Positions 1 to 8,600 of a stretch of 64,000 nt of DNA are shown here, one piece after another. The notes under the pieces are model-generated. The model was not told the origin of the DNA. It saw only the letters and a program-made list of their open reading frames with translations, and searched no databases. The stretch's first letter is position 1; every line of letters starts with the position of its first letter. Made by a program: the position numbers and the translations under genes. Source of the stretch: Bacillota bacterium (GTDB lineage Bacteria; Bacillota; Limnochordia; DTU080); assembly GCA_012840225.1 (NCBI GenBank), contig DULU01000089.1, positions 19,663 to 83,662 on the forward strand, in the 5' to 3' direction.

Positions 1-929
1 TGCAGGAGGCACATTTTGTCGAAGCCGCCGAGAAGGAGGATCTGCCGGCCATATTCCCGGCGCAAAGCCACAGGATCGGAGCCGGCCCTCACCTCGATGG
101 GGAACATACAATTATAGCCGGCCTCCAGCCAGATGGGCACCAGGGCGTTGATGTTGCCGTCGCAATCGGTGAAGATGACGTCCACCCCATATTGATGCAG
201 GAGGTCGGCAATCGCCTTATACCTGGGCAAAAGCAATTCCCGCAGCATAGCGGGGCTGATCAGCGGGCCATTGTTGAAGCAGATGTCTTCCCACCCGTGT
301 GCATAATCGAATCTGATAAGTTCCAGATAGGGCTTGATGCCCTGGATGATCAGCTGGAACTGGGTCTCCACGATCTCCTCCACCAACTCCGGATCATCAT
401 ATAAAAGATAGGCCAGGTTCTCCACACCTATGCGGTTGCGGGGCGTGCCGATCAGGGAACCGATACTTATCCCCACAGGATAATCGGCCTGATTATACTT
501 CTCCGCCAACTGCTGCAGGTGCTCCGGTGCAGGCCGGCGCCCGGGGGTCGCCGGATTAAGTCTTTCTTTATATTCCTCCCAGCTGGCCTTGTCTTTGATG
601 GGGTAGGAAAGATAATGCGGGATGGTAGCCTCTCCGCTTCGCGGTTGGGCATATATGATGCCTTCACCATCCTGCACAATTTCCACATCATCCCTTCTCT
701 CCAGCACTTTTGGCTGAAAAGGCGGCAGCAGTCCCAGCGGCGGTCCAATGGCCACCCGCTTGTCCAGCCCGAAAAAGGCATCGGCTTCCCGCTCGCTGTT
801 GATATGCTCCGGCAATCCCTGCTTGTGCCACACTTCATAGCATTGCTTCCAATAGCCGAATTCGTAGTTGGGCACCCTGTCCACCGGCTGAAAATGAAAG
901 GTGCGCTGCCAGCGCTCCCTGGCATTCAT
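1..929 (-). CDS. Uroporphyrinogen decarboxylase (URO-D) family protein, 3' part cut off by window edge
   Basis: This gene is absent from the ORF track because it runs off the window without a stop. Reading the minus strand from the ATG at 929 gives MNARERWQRTFHFQPVDRVP, the usual opening of URO-D superfamily proteins, and the frame stays open to base 1 (309 residues). Later landmarks are GWEDICFNNGPLISPAMLRE, the loop VDVIFTDCDGNIN and PIEVRAGSDPVALRREYG, all characteristic of the family. The superfamily includes heme-pathway UroD and the corrinoid methyltransferases MtaA/MtbA; the heme-type N-terminal arginine pattern is not seen, so a methyltransferase-like or sugar-locus paralogue is likelier than HemE. 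A GGGAG ribosome site lies 11 bases before the ATG. The track ORFs 467..925 and 519..1001 are shadows of it. Exact substrate unknown. Confidence 0.82.
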   Translation of the reverse strand, partial: MNARERWQRTFHFQPVDRVPNYEFGYWKQCYEVWHKQGLPEHINSEREADAFFGLDKRVAIGPPLGLLPPFQPKVLERRDDVEIVQDGEGIIYAQPRSGEATIPHYLSYPIKDKASWEEYKERLNPATPGRRPAPEHLQQLAEKYNQADYPVGISIGSLIGTPRNRIGVENLAYLLYDDPELVEEIVETQFQLIIQGIKPYLELIRFDYAHGWEDICFNNGPLISPAMLRELLLPRYKAIADLLHQYGVDVIFTDCDGNINALVPIWLEAGYNCMFPIEVRAGSDPVALRREYGRQILLLGGFDKMCLL

Positions 930-1274
930 CAACGATCATTCTCCCTTCGCTGCCTGCGTCGCAATTCGTTCCAGCCCAAACATCACCATCATCTTATTTA
1001 ACACCATCTTATTTACCACCGCTCATCTCTTTCCTTCGTTTTTCTGCGAACGCCACGAAAACTATATGAAAGTTTATGGGCGTATAGATAGTATTAAAGT
1101 CCTATTAGGTCCCGGTGTCGTTTTTATTTAACCTATAAAAAGTATGCCTATAGATAGAAGGAACATAGCACCAGCAATAAGAATAGCGATTTAAACTCCG
1201 CAAAATATCGATTGTAACTTACAGCAACTATCTTCCTACTTTGTTAAGGTAGAGGCGTAGGAGTTGGTTCCTAG
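930..1274. other. Intergenic region upstream of the agr-like operon
   Basis: A 345-base AT-richer stretch between two divergent units. I see no coding potential; ORF 901..1131 is an unsupported shadow. It should hold the promoters of the UroD-family gene and of agrB, but no confident -35/-10 pair stands out. A weak AT inverted repeat (TTTTTAT, 7-base spacer, ATAAAAA, 1121-1141) is present. Confidence 0.5.
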
Positions 1275-1880
1275 ATGGAACGTCTGGCGGGTGCAGTGGG
1301 GGCATTCCTGGCCGAACAGCTAAATTTGGACAATGATCGCCGCGAACAGCTTTCTTATGGAGCGTTCATCGCATTGCAGAGTGTCCTGGTGTTCGTTATT
1401 CTGCTGGCTATCGCCCTCCTCTTCGACATCTGGCGCCAGGCGTTGGTTATCGCCTTCACGGCCGCCTCATTACGGTGGAAAGCAGGTGGCTCACATTTAG
1501 GGAGCGCCACCGTTTGCACCGTTCTTTCCATTGCTGTTTTCACCGGCAGCAGCCTCCTGGTAAAAAGCGGGACCGCTTATCTGGCCGCCGCTTCGCCCTG
1601 GACACTGTTGCTCCTGGTTTTGGCCTCAACTTTGGTCGCTTCCGTGTGCGTCTTTATGTATGCCCCGGTGGAAGCCGCCACCCGCCCCTTGCGCCCTGAA
1701 CACAAGGAGAGGTTAAAAGCAGCGAGTCGAAAGCTGGTGTTGGCATACTCGTTATGTGCCCTTGTAGCTGTACCATTTTACAGATGGCTCGGATTGAGTA
1801 TCGCAATGGGTTTATTGCTGCAAAGCTTCACTTTGACACCGGCCGGGATCAAAATAGCGCACATCCTGGATAAAAAATAA
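1275..1880 (+). CDS. agrB: AgrB-like accessory gene regulator membrane endopeptidase
   Basis: AgrB is an integral-membrane cysteine endopeptidase that trims the AgrD precursor and helps form its thiolactone ring. The 201-residue product has the family length, about six hydrophobic segments, and the catalytic pair at His74 in GGSH and Cys81, with the same seven-residue spacing as His77/Cys84 of staphylococcal AgrB. The motif RWKAGGSH precedes the catalytic His. It is followed 30 bases later by an AgrD-type peptide gene, which settles the assignment. The ATG at 1275 follows a GGAG at a slightly long distance. It is the first gene of a four-gene operon ending at a terminator at 4064. No agrA or agrC lies nearby. 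Confidence 0.9.
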   Translation: MERLAGAVGAFLAEQLNLDNDRREQLSYGAFIALQSVLVFVILLAIALLFDIWRQALVIAFTAASLRWKAGGSHLGSATVCTVLSIAVFTGSSLLVKSGTAYLAAASPWTLLLLVLASTLVASVCVFMYAPVEAATRPLRPEHKERLKAASRKLVLAYSLCALVAVPFYRWLGLSIAMGLLLQSFTLTPAGIKIAHILDKK

Positions 1881-1910
1881 TACCTACATAAGTAGATAGG
1901 AGGTGAAAAC

Positions 1911-2030
1911 ATGAAGAAGATGCTGCTGGGGGTCATTACCACCCTGTTGACCACCCTTGCGGTTACCAGCGTTGCTGGTGCCTGCATGTGGTTTTGGTAT
2001 CAACCGCCGGTTCCCAAATCTCTGGAGTAG
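1911..2030 (+). CDS. agrD: AgrD-like cyclic lactone autoinducer prepeptide (39 aa)
   Basis: This gene is too short for the ORF track. The ATG at 1911 follows an excellent AGGAGG site (spacer GTGAAAAC). The product has an amphipathic N-terminal leader (MKKMLLGVITTLLTTLAV), a core Ala-Cys at 24-25, and the tail YQPPVPKSLE, which matches the conserved charged/proline C-terminal recognition tail of AgrD (compare EPKVPEEL in S. aureus). By analogy AgrB would cut after Trp29 and a Cys25 thiolactone would give a ring of Cys-Met-Trp-Phe-Trp, an unusually hydrophobic signal; the ring boundary is inferred. The gene lies between agrB and a membrane protein in the same operon. Confidence 0.9.
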   Translation: MKKMLLGVITTLLTTLAVTSVAGACMWFWYQPPVPKSLE

Positions 2031-2084
2031 TATCAACCTAATCCCAGATCCCGGCCGGCTTCCCTAAACAGGTGGTAATGCGGT

Positions 2085-2549
2085 TTGTCCACAACAATTG
2101 TACTCTTAGCACTATTGCTGTATATACCTACTTCGATTTTATGCCTTTATGTAGGCTTGCGTGTTATCGGATATGTGCCGAAAGCAAAGCCATTATTGAT
2201 TTTCGGTGCGCTGCACGGAATATTATTAACAATATTCCACAATACGCCACGCCTCTTCGGTTTGCACATTCCTTTAAATACGTTAACCATGATATTAATA
2301 ATATATTACCTAGCCAGATGCAGATTGGGAATGGCGGTATTAGCCGGACTGGTGGCGGTTCTTCTAACCGCTATCGGCGAGGGTCTATTCACAGCCCCTC
2401 TATTTTTATTAATGGGGGTCTCATTGGAAGAATCAATTAAAACTTTTGGATATAGAATGCTTGGCGGCTGGTTTGGAAATATATTATTATTGCTTATAAG
2501 CTTGGTTTTATACTTCCAAGGCAGGCATAAAGGAGCTTCAAAAGCATGA
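2085..2549 (+). CDS. Multi-spanning membrane protein, candidate stand-alone AgrC-like sensor domain
   Basis: A 154-residue protein with about five hydrophobic segments and almost no soluble part. The TTG at 2085 follows AGGTGG with a 9-base spacer; the overlapping ORF 2072..2440 in another frame is a shadow. Its size and layout resemble the N-terminal receptor domain of Agr-type GHKL kinases (including an EES motif after the fourth segment), but no kinase domain follows. Instead its stop codon overlaps the start of an HD-GYP/GGDEF gene by four bases (ATGA), implying translational coupling and probably a complex. Receptor role is inference from position and topology; no specific family was recognised with certainty. 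Confidence 0.75.
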   Translation: MSTTIVLLALLLYIPTSILCLYVGLRVIGYVPKAKPLLIFGALHGILLTIFHNTPRLFGLHIPLNTLTMILIIYYLARCRLGMAVLAGLVAVLLTAIGEGLFTAPLFLLMGVSLEESIKTFGYRMLGGWFGNILLLLISLVLYFQGRHKGASKA

Positions 2550-4036
2550 ACTCCACCAAAGACCGCTTAGTCTGGCTGGCTTGCGGCGTATTGCTCATCG
2601 CCTGGGTGATTGCCGCAGCGGCGAACCTCGGACTGCGGCATATATGGATAAACATCGATGAAGCAGAGGAGTTGTTTCATTGGAACTACACTCCTCTGCT
2701 TTTAGGTGCTGCCTTGGTCTTGGCCGGCGGCGTGCTGGCTTGGCTTTTCTATTCTCTCGGCACTCAGGAGCTCAGAGAGAAAGCCGCCATGGAAAAGCGC
2801 TTCCGCCAGATCCTGGAGGAAGCCTGTCGGGGTACCATGCACACTTTAAGCAGCGCCTTGGATTTGCGCGACGACGGTACTTATGGCCACAGCCAGCGGG
2901 TGACCGGTTATAGCGTGGCCATCGGCAAGCGCATGGGCCTGGATCACAATGAGCTGCAAATCCTGGCATGGGGTTCTCTCCTCCATGACTTGGGCAAGAT
3001 CGGCATTCGCGACGAGATTCTGCTCAAGGCCGGACCGTTGGACGAAAATGAAAGAATGCAGATCAACAAGCACGCCATCATCGGTTGGCAGTTAGTGAAA
3101 GGTATTCCCTTTCTGGCAAAAACCGCCGATTTAATCAGACACCATCACGAGCGCTGGGACGGCACAGGTTATCCCGACCGCTTAAAGGGCAACGAAATCC
3201 CTCTTTTGGCTCGCATATTTACCGTGGCCGATGCTTTTGACGCTATGACTTCGCTCCGGCCTTATCGTTCCGTCCCATTTGATATCGACGAGGCCCGCGC
3301 CGTGATCAAGGCGGAGTCAGGGAAGCAGTTTTGCCCTCAGGTGGTGGAAGCTTTCCTCTCCATTTCCGATCTGGAACTGGAAGAAGTGCGCAACCACAGC
3401 ATCATGCCCCTCTCCGACCCCAGGGTTCTATACCTTTTGGACATTGCATCGGAAGATATAAGCGATGCTTATTATCAGGATATCCTCACCGGTACCCGCA
3501 ACAGATCAGCTTGGGAAATGAAGCGGGCGCAGATGATTTTGAAACGCGGTCAGGATTTGGGTATTCTGGTGTTTATAGATCTGGACGGCTTTAAAGATGT
3601 GAACGACATCCACGGGCATCCGGCCGGCGACCGGGTTTTGGCGGATTTAGGAGCGCGCCTGCTCCAGATCGGCTGTGAAAGCTATCGCCTGGGTGGCGAC
3701 GAATTCATCCTCTGGTTCCCCAAGGAGACCACGCTGGCCGATGTGAGCAAACGGATGGAAAGCATTGCCGCCAATTTCGTCACCGACTGGAAACACTTAA
3801 AATGCGGGCTCACGGTCAGCTGGGGAGTGGCGATGGCCACCGAAGCCACCGAGTCTTTGGATCAACTTTTATATGAAGCAGACCGTGCTATGTATGGCCG
3901 GAAACGATCGAACCGCGCCGGCTATTATACCCCCATCTACCCGGTAGGCAGCAATTATCCCATCATGGAGAACGACCAGGTCAAACTGGCTAAAAAAAAG
4001 ATCAAGCCACAAACCGTGCACCGCAACGGCACATAA
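2546..4036 (+). CDS. Membrane-anchored HD-GYP phosphodiesterase with C-terminal GGDEF domain
   Basis: The 496-residue protein has two N-terminal membrane helices (about 10-28 and 48-70), then a complete HD-GYP domain (GHSQRV, LHDLGKIGI, HHHERWDGTGYP, ARIFTVADAFDAMTSLRPY), then a GGDEF domain (LTGTRNR, FIDLDGFKDVND, LGGDEF). HD-GYP proteins hydrolyse cyclic-di-GMP; GGDEF domains synthesise it. All metal-binding and GYP residues appear present. The GGDEF core is intact, but the RxxD inhibitory site normally just upstream is missing. The order HD-GYP before GGDEF is the reverse of the common arrangement. It is the last gene of the agr-like operon, overlaps the preceding membrane-protein gene by four bases, and is the likely output of the peptide signal. 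Net catalytic direction cannot be told from sequence. Confidence 0.92.
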   Translation: MNSTKDRLVWLACGVLLIAWVIAAAANLGLRHIWINIDEAEELFHWNYTPLLLGAALVLAGGVLAWLFYSLGTQELREKAAMEKRFRQILEEACRGTMHTLSSALDLRDDGTYGHSQRVTGYSVAIGKRMGLDHNELQILAWGSLLHDLGKIGIRDEILLKAGPLDENERMQINKHAIIGWQLVKGIPFLAKTADLIRHHHERWDGTGYPDRLKGNEIPLLARIFTVADAFDAMTSLRPYRSVPFDIDEARAVIKAESGKQFCPQVVEAFLSISDLELEEVRNHSIMPLSDPRVLYLLDIASEDISDAYYQDILTGTRNRSAWEMKRAQMILKRGQDLGILVFIDLDGFKDVNDIHGHPAGDRVLADLGARLLQIGCESYRLGGDEFILWFPKETTLADVSKRMESIAANFVTDWKHLKCGLTVSWGVAMATEATESLDQLLYEADRAMYGRKRSNRAGYYTPIYPVGSNYPIMENDQVKLAKKKIKPQTVHRNGT

Positions 4037-4063
4037 GGCAGATAAATATGAGAACAAAGAAAA

Positions 4064-4114
4064 CGGGCGGAGCGCTTTACGGCTATATAGCCAAGGAGAA
4101 CTCCGCCCGCTTTT
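4064..4114 (+). terminator. Intrinsic terminator of the agr-like operon, probably bidirectional
   Basis: The arms CGGGCGGAG and CTCCGCCCG pair perfectly over 9 bp around a loop that contains a second palindrome (GGCTATATAGCC). The plus-strand arm is followed by CTTTT; on the minus strand the hairpin is followed by a T-rich run, so it can also end transcripts of the converging binding-protein gene. Confidence 0.8.
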
Positions 4115-4171
4115 ACTTTCAGGCTTGCCTATTCAACCGGCTCGCCTTACACCGTCGCCGGTGCTTTATTG

Positions 4172-5440
4172 CTAATTATCCGTACCTATTTCATACGCCG
4201 CATCCAAAACCAGGTCGATTTGATGCTTGGCCTCCAGCAGGCCGTCCATCACCGATTTCTCACCCGTCATCACCGGGGTGAGGGCGGTGCGTTTGGCGGT
4301 CTGCCAAGTCGCCCAGTCCGGGCTCCAGTCGGCATCGGTCATGAAGGCCACCGACTCCATCAGCACCTGCTGAATTTGGCTGGGCCTTCTCATCTGACTA
4401 GCGAGGGCGCGCACGGAAGGCAGGCTGTAGGGAACGGCATATGAGGTCCAGAAGGCCTCCAGGGTCTCCAGGGTGATGAGCTCGCGCATAATGGTCATGA
4501 TGGCCGCCATATCCTGATTGGGCCGGCGCACTACTTCCCACATGTTGGAGCCGCCGTAGGCATTCCAGGTCACCGGACCTCTCGGCATGGGCGCCACATC
4601 CCAATGCAATTCCGGTTTGGCCCGCACATTGTTTATATAATGGCTGCCGTGGATCTGGAAACCGGCTTTGCTGTCGAGGAAATAAGAACCGCCAAACGCC
4701 GCCGCCCGGTCCTGCAGCACCAGATCGGCCAAGAAGCGGGTAGCGGCGGCAGCTTCGGGAGAATCCAGCCCGGATGATTTGCGGTCGGGCATGAGGACGT
4801 TACCGCCATAGGCTTTGACCAGCGGATCGAAGACCAGATGGGTGAGGTCTACCACCATGCCCCAGATATCGATGACACCGTCGCCGTTCTGGTCCTGAGT
4901 GATCTTCCGCGCCGCCGTGCGCAGAGTATCCAGATTCCAGGCGGCGGTGGGCGAGTTCACCCCGGCGTTGGCCAGAATAGTCGGGTTATACCAGAGCATC
5001 GAACCTACCGTGTCGTAGGGCAGGCCGTAAATGCCGGCTCCGTCCGGCTGGGGCCATCTGACCTCGTTCCAGGGCCCCGGCCAGAAGAGGTTTTCGCTCA
5101 AATAATCGTCTTTGGCCAGATAAGGAGCCAGGTCTACGGCACCGTTCCTGATCACATGGCCGAACAAGTATGTACCTGCCGTGTCGATGATGTCGGGAGC
5201 CATTTCGGTGCCCATGAGGATCAACATTTTATTCCAGAAATCCGGGAAAATAATCACTTCCAACTCGATGTCGGGATGCTTGGCCTGCCACTTCGGTACC
5301 AGGACGTCGCGCATGATTTCATACCTTGGGTTGGAATAGGTGGCAATGGTCACTTTTGGTCTTGCCGCCAGGGCGGCTGCGCCGGAAACCAGAACCAATA
5401 CCATTACCATTACCAGGATGCCTATTACCGGTCTTCTCAT
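4172..5440 (-). CDS. Extracellular sugar-type ABC solute-binding protein (family 1)
   Basis: A 422-residue exported binding protein. A Sec signal peptide with a long hydrophobic core and an AAALAA cleavage region occupies about residues 1-26; there is no lipobox cysteine, as expected for a freely periplasmic protein in a diderm cell. The mature part starts KVTIATYSNPRYEIMRDVLV and contains APDIIDTAGTY, the YGLPYDTVGSMLWYNP hinge strand and ITQDQNGDGVIDIWGM, typical of family 1 (maltose/multi-sugar) binding proteins. No permease or ATPase lies in the window, so its transporter partner must be elsewhere. The ATG at 5440 has a GGGAGG site. A palindrome overlaps the promoter, suggesting local repression. 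Confidence 0.88.
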   Translation of the reverse strand: MRRPVIGILVMVMVLVLVSGAAALAARPKVTIATYSNPRYEIMRDVLVPKWQAKHPDIELEVIIFPDFWNKMLILMGTEMAPDIIDTAGTYLFGHVIRNGAVDLAPYLAKDDYLSENLFWPGPWNEVRWPQPDGAGIYGLPYDTVGSMLWYNPTILANAGVNSPTAAWNLDTLRTAARKITQDQNGDGVIDIWGMVVDLTHLVFDPLVKAYGGNVLMPDRKSSGLDSPEAAAATRFLADLVLQDRAAAFGGSYFLDSKAGFQIHGSHYINNVRAKPELHWDVAPMPRGPVTWNAYGGSNMWEVVRRPNQDMAAIMTIMRELITLETLEAFWTSYAVPYSLPSVRALASQMRRPSQIQQVLMESVAFMTDADWSPDWATWQTAKRTALTPVMTGEKSVMDGLLEAKHQIDLVLDAAYEIGTDN

Positions 5441-5475
5441 ATTATCCTCCCTTTCTTTTGGTGTAGTTTAATTCT

Positions 5476-5494
5476 TTATACATTCATTGTATAA
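5476..5494. promoter_or_regulatory. Palindromic operator of the solute-binding-protein gene
   Basis: TTATACATTCATTGTATAA is a perfect 7-5-7 inverted repeat. It covers the predicted -10 element of the minus-strand gene at 5440, a normal position for a repressor site. The regulator is not identified. Confidence 0.6.
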
Positions 5495-5516
5495 CACATT
5501 TACTATCGGGTTACAA
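5488..5516 (-). promoter_or_regulatory. Predicted sigma-70-type promoter of the solute-binding-protein gene
   Basis: On the minus strand TTGTAA is followed after 17 bases by TATACA, about 48 bases before the start codon. Both hexamers match four of six consensus positions. Confidence 0.5.
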
Positions 5517-5649
5517 TTATTCTCACTGCAAAAATGCGGTTTTGGCGCAATAGCAGCATAGCAGCCTTATTACTTTTCATACAAAATGAGTTCTGTTCTC
5601 GGAAGGATTTATCGGAGGCTTATTTAACCAAAAAACAAAAAGCAGAGGG

Positions 5650-8600
5650 GTGTTCTCCATACGCAGGACGGAAATTCATATCGGTGCCCGCCGGGGCTTA
5701 TTCCATCTCTGGGCCACAGAAGGTGCCGCCTCTGCCGCCAGATCCTTCAGGGCAGCCGGTACCTATTTTCCTGGGGCACTTTCATATGATGAGTTAAAAA
5801 GTATCATAAAATCTATCGTCGGAGGTTCACACAGCATCGGCTATCCTGTCAAAGCGTACATCTGGCTCCCGGAAGAGCTTACGGCGCGCTCCAGAACCGC
5901 CGGCAGCCGGGGAAGGCTTTTGCCTTACGCCATTCCCACCATCGGCCTTGATGAAGAAACCGCTGTGGCCATACTTCACGCCTGCCTCTCCAGGCAAGCT
6001 TTTGCCGGGAACATCTTCCCGGCAGCCGATCTCCTCTATTGGACTTATGCGCTCAGACTGGCCATCATCTTAATCGTCAAGCAGCAATACCTGCCGGGCC
6101 TGGTTTCCACCGATTTTGTTGGCTGGCGGGCGGTCTGGGAGCCGGTTTACAGCGATGAGACGGCTGAATTTTGCAACCGGCTGGCGCAGTCCATGCCAGG
6201 AGCAGCGCGGGCCATCACTATGGATGATCATGAGCCGCCGGGCCAATCAGCGTCCGATTGTATGTGGGCGGTGGTCCGCACCTTGGTGGATTACCTGGTG
6301 CGGGCGGCTCAGGACCAGTCATTATCGCGCCTGCGCCAATTATCTGCCGATAGCCTGCATGATGATTGGATAGCCGCCTTAATGAACATCTATGGCTATC
6401 TGGATGATAAGTATAAAGATGCGCCTAAATGGCAGCAGCAGCTACAGGCCTGGCAGCGCCCCATCAAGCTGGTCGCCGGGGCGCCTTTCCGACTGTGCCT
6501 GCGCCTGGAGGAGCCGGTGCCGCCGACCGAGGACTGGCACCTGCGCTTCCTGGCCCAATCCCGCCATGATCCCAGCCTGCTCATCCCGGCTGCCGATATC
6601 TTCTCCAACAGGAAGATATCGCCCTACCTCCCCAAATCCGAGATCCGGGAAGCCTTGCTGATGTCCCTGGCGCTTGCCGCCAACATCTCCAAGGCGGTGG
6701 AAAAAGGCCTGCAGCAAAAGGTACCGGACGGCTCCACCCTTGACGGCGATGCCGCTTTCCATTTCCTCACCGAGGAAGCGCCCCGGCTGGAAGAGGCCGG
6801 TTTCAGCATCATGCTGCCGGCCTGGTGGGTGAAGGGCACAGACTCTCAGCTCAAAGTGAAAGCCGAAGTGAAAAGTCCACCCATGAAGACCAAAGGGCGC
6901 CTGTCCCTGGATGCCCTGGTGTCGATAGATTGGCATCTGCTGCTGGACGGCGAAGAAGTGGCCGTTGAGGAAATCAAAGCATTGGCCAAGCTGAAAACTC
7001 CCCTGGTGCAGATGCGCGGCCGATGGGTAATGCTTAAGCCTGAAGACATGGAGGCCATAGCCGCCTATTGGCGGCAAAAGGAGAAAAAAATAACCGCCAG
7101 GCAGTTTATCAATATGGCCTTGACCGGTCAATCGCCCATTTCCGGGCTGGCTCTCGCCGATTATAAAGCGGACGGCTGGCTGGGACAAACCCTCACCCGG
7201 CTGGAAAACAAGAGCAGCATCTCAGACTGTCCACTGCCCAAAGGATTGAACGGCGTGCTCCGGCCATATCAAAAAAGAGGTTATGACTGGCTGCAATTTC
7301 TCTGCCGCGCCGGCTTGGGCGCCTGCCTGGCAGACGATATGGGTTTAGGAAAAACCATCCAGACTCTGGCTTCCATCCTGAAAGACAAGGAAGACGGCGA
7401 GCAGAAACCTGTATTGATCGTCTGCCCCACCTCCGTGCTCAACAACTGGCTGTTGGAGGCCCGGAAATTCACTCCCGAACTGAAGGTGATGGTGTATCAT
7501 GGCTCCGGGCGGCTGAAAGAGGACCAGTTCAGCGAGGAGGCCGGTGCCCATGATCTGGTGCTCACCACTTATTCCTTGCTGCATAGGGATGTGAAGAGTA
7601 TGGCGCGGCTCCGCTGGGCCGGTGTGGTGCTGGACGAAGCCCAAAATATTAAAAATCCGGAGACCAAGCAAGCCCGGGCGGCGCGCACCCTGGCTGCCGC
7701 CGCCGACTACAGGATTGCCCTCACCGGTACACCGGTAGAGAATCATGTCGGCGATCTCTGGTCCATTATGGAATTTCTCAATCCCGGCATGCTGGGGACG
7801 GCGGCGGATTACCGCCGGCGCTTCTTCCTCCCTATACATCACTATAACCAGGAAGAGGCCGCCGCAGAGCTAAAGAAGCTCACCGGGCCGTTTATCCTGC
7901 GCCGGGTGAAGACGGATAAAGCCATCATCGCCGATCTGCCGGAGAAGATAGAGAGCAAGGCTTATTGCGGGCTTACCAAGGAACAGGCTTCGCTGTACCA
8001 GGCCGTGGCCAATGATCTTCTGGAACAAGCCGACGCCGCTGAAGGCATGGCCCGCCGGGGGTTGATCCTTTCGGCTTTGACCCGCCTAAAGCAGGTCTGC
8101 AACCATCCGGCTCTGTTTCTCGGCGACCATTCTGCGCTGACTGACCGTTCCGGCAAGCTGAACCGGCTGACGGAGCTATTGGAGGAAACGCTCAGTGCCG
8201 GCGACCGCAGCCTGATCTTCACCCAATTTGCGCAGATGGGCGAGCTGTTGCAAGATTACCTGCAGGAGAGATTCGGCCAGGAGGTGCTGTTCCTGCACGG
8301 CGGGGTACCGAGGAAAGAACGGGATGAGATGGTGACGTGCTTCCAGCAAACCGCAAACGGCACAAGTGGCCCCCGGGCACCGCAGATATTTATTCTCTCC
8401 CTGAAAGCCGGCGGAACCGGTCTCAACCTGACGGCGGCCAATCACGTCTTTCATTTCGACCGCTGGTGGAATCCGGCGGTGGAAAACCAGGCCACAGACC
8501 GGGCCTTCCGCATCGGTCAGAAAAAAGGCGTCCAGGTCCACAAATTTATCTGCCGGGGTACCCTGGAGGAGCGCATTGACGAAATCATTGAGCAGAAGCG

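Noticed and set aside
467-925. Track ORF of 152 aa on the minus strand
   Set aside because: Frame-shifted shadow of the real UroD-family gene that starts at 929; its composition (Arg/Ser/Trp-rich) is non-native.
1121-1141. AT inverted repeat upstream of agrB as a terminator or operator
   Set aside because: Only A/T pairs, seven bases per arm, no consistent position relative to a promoter; likely chance in AT-rich sequence.
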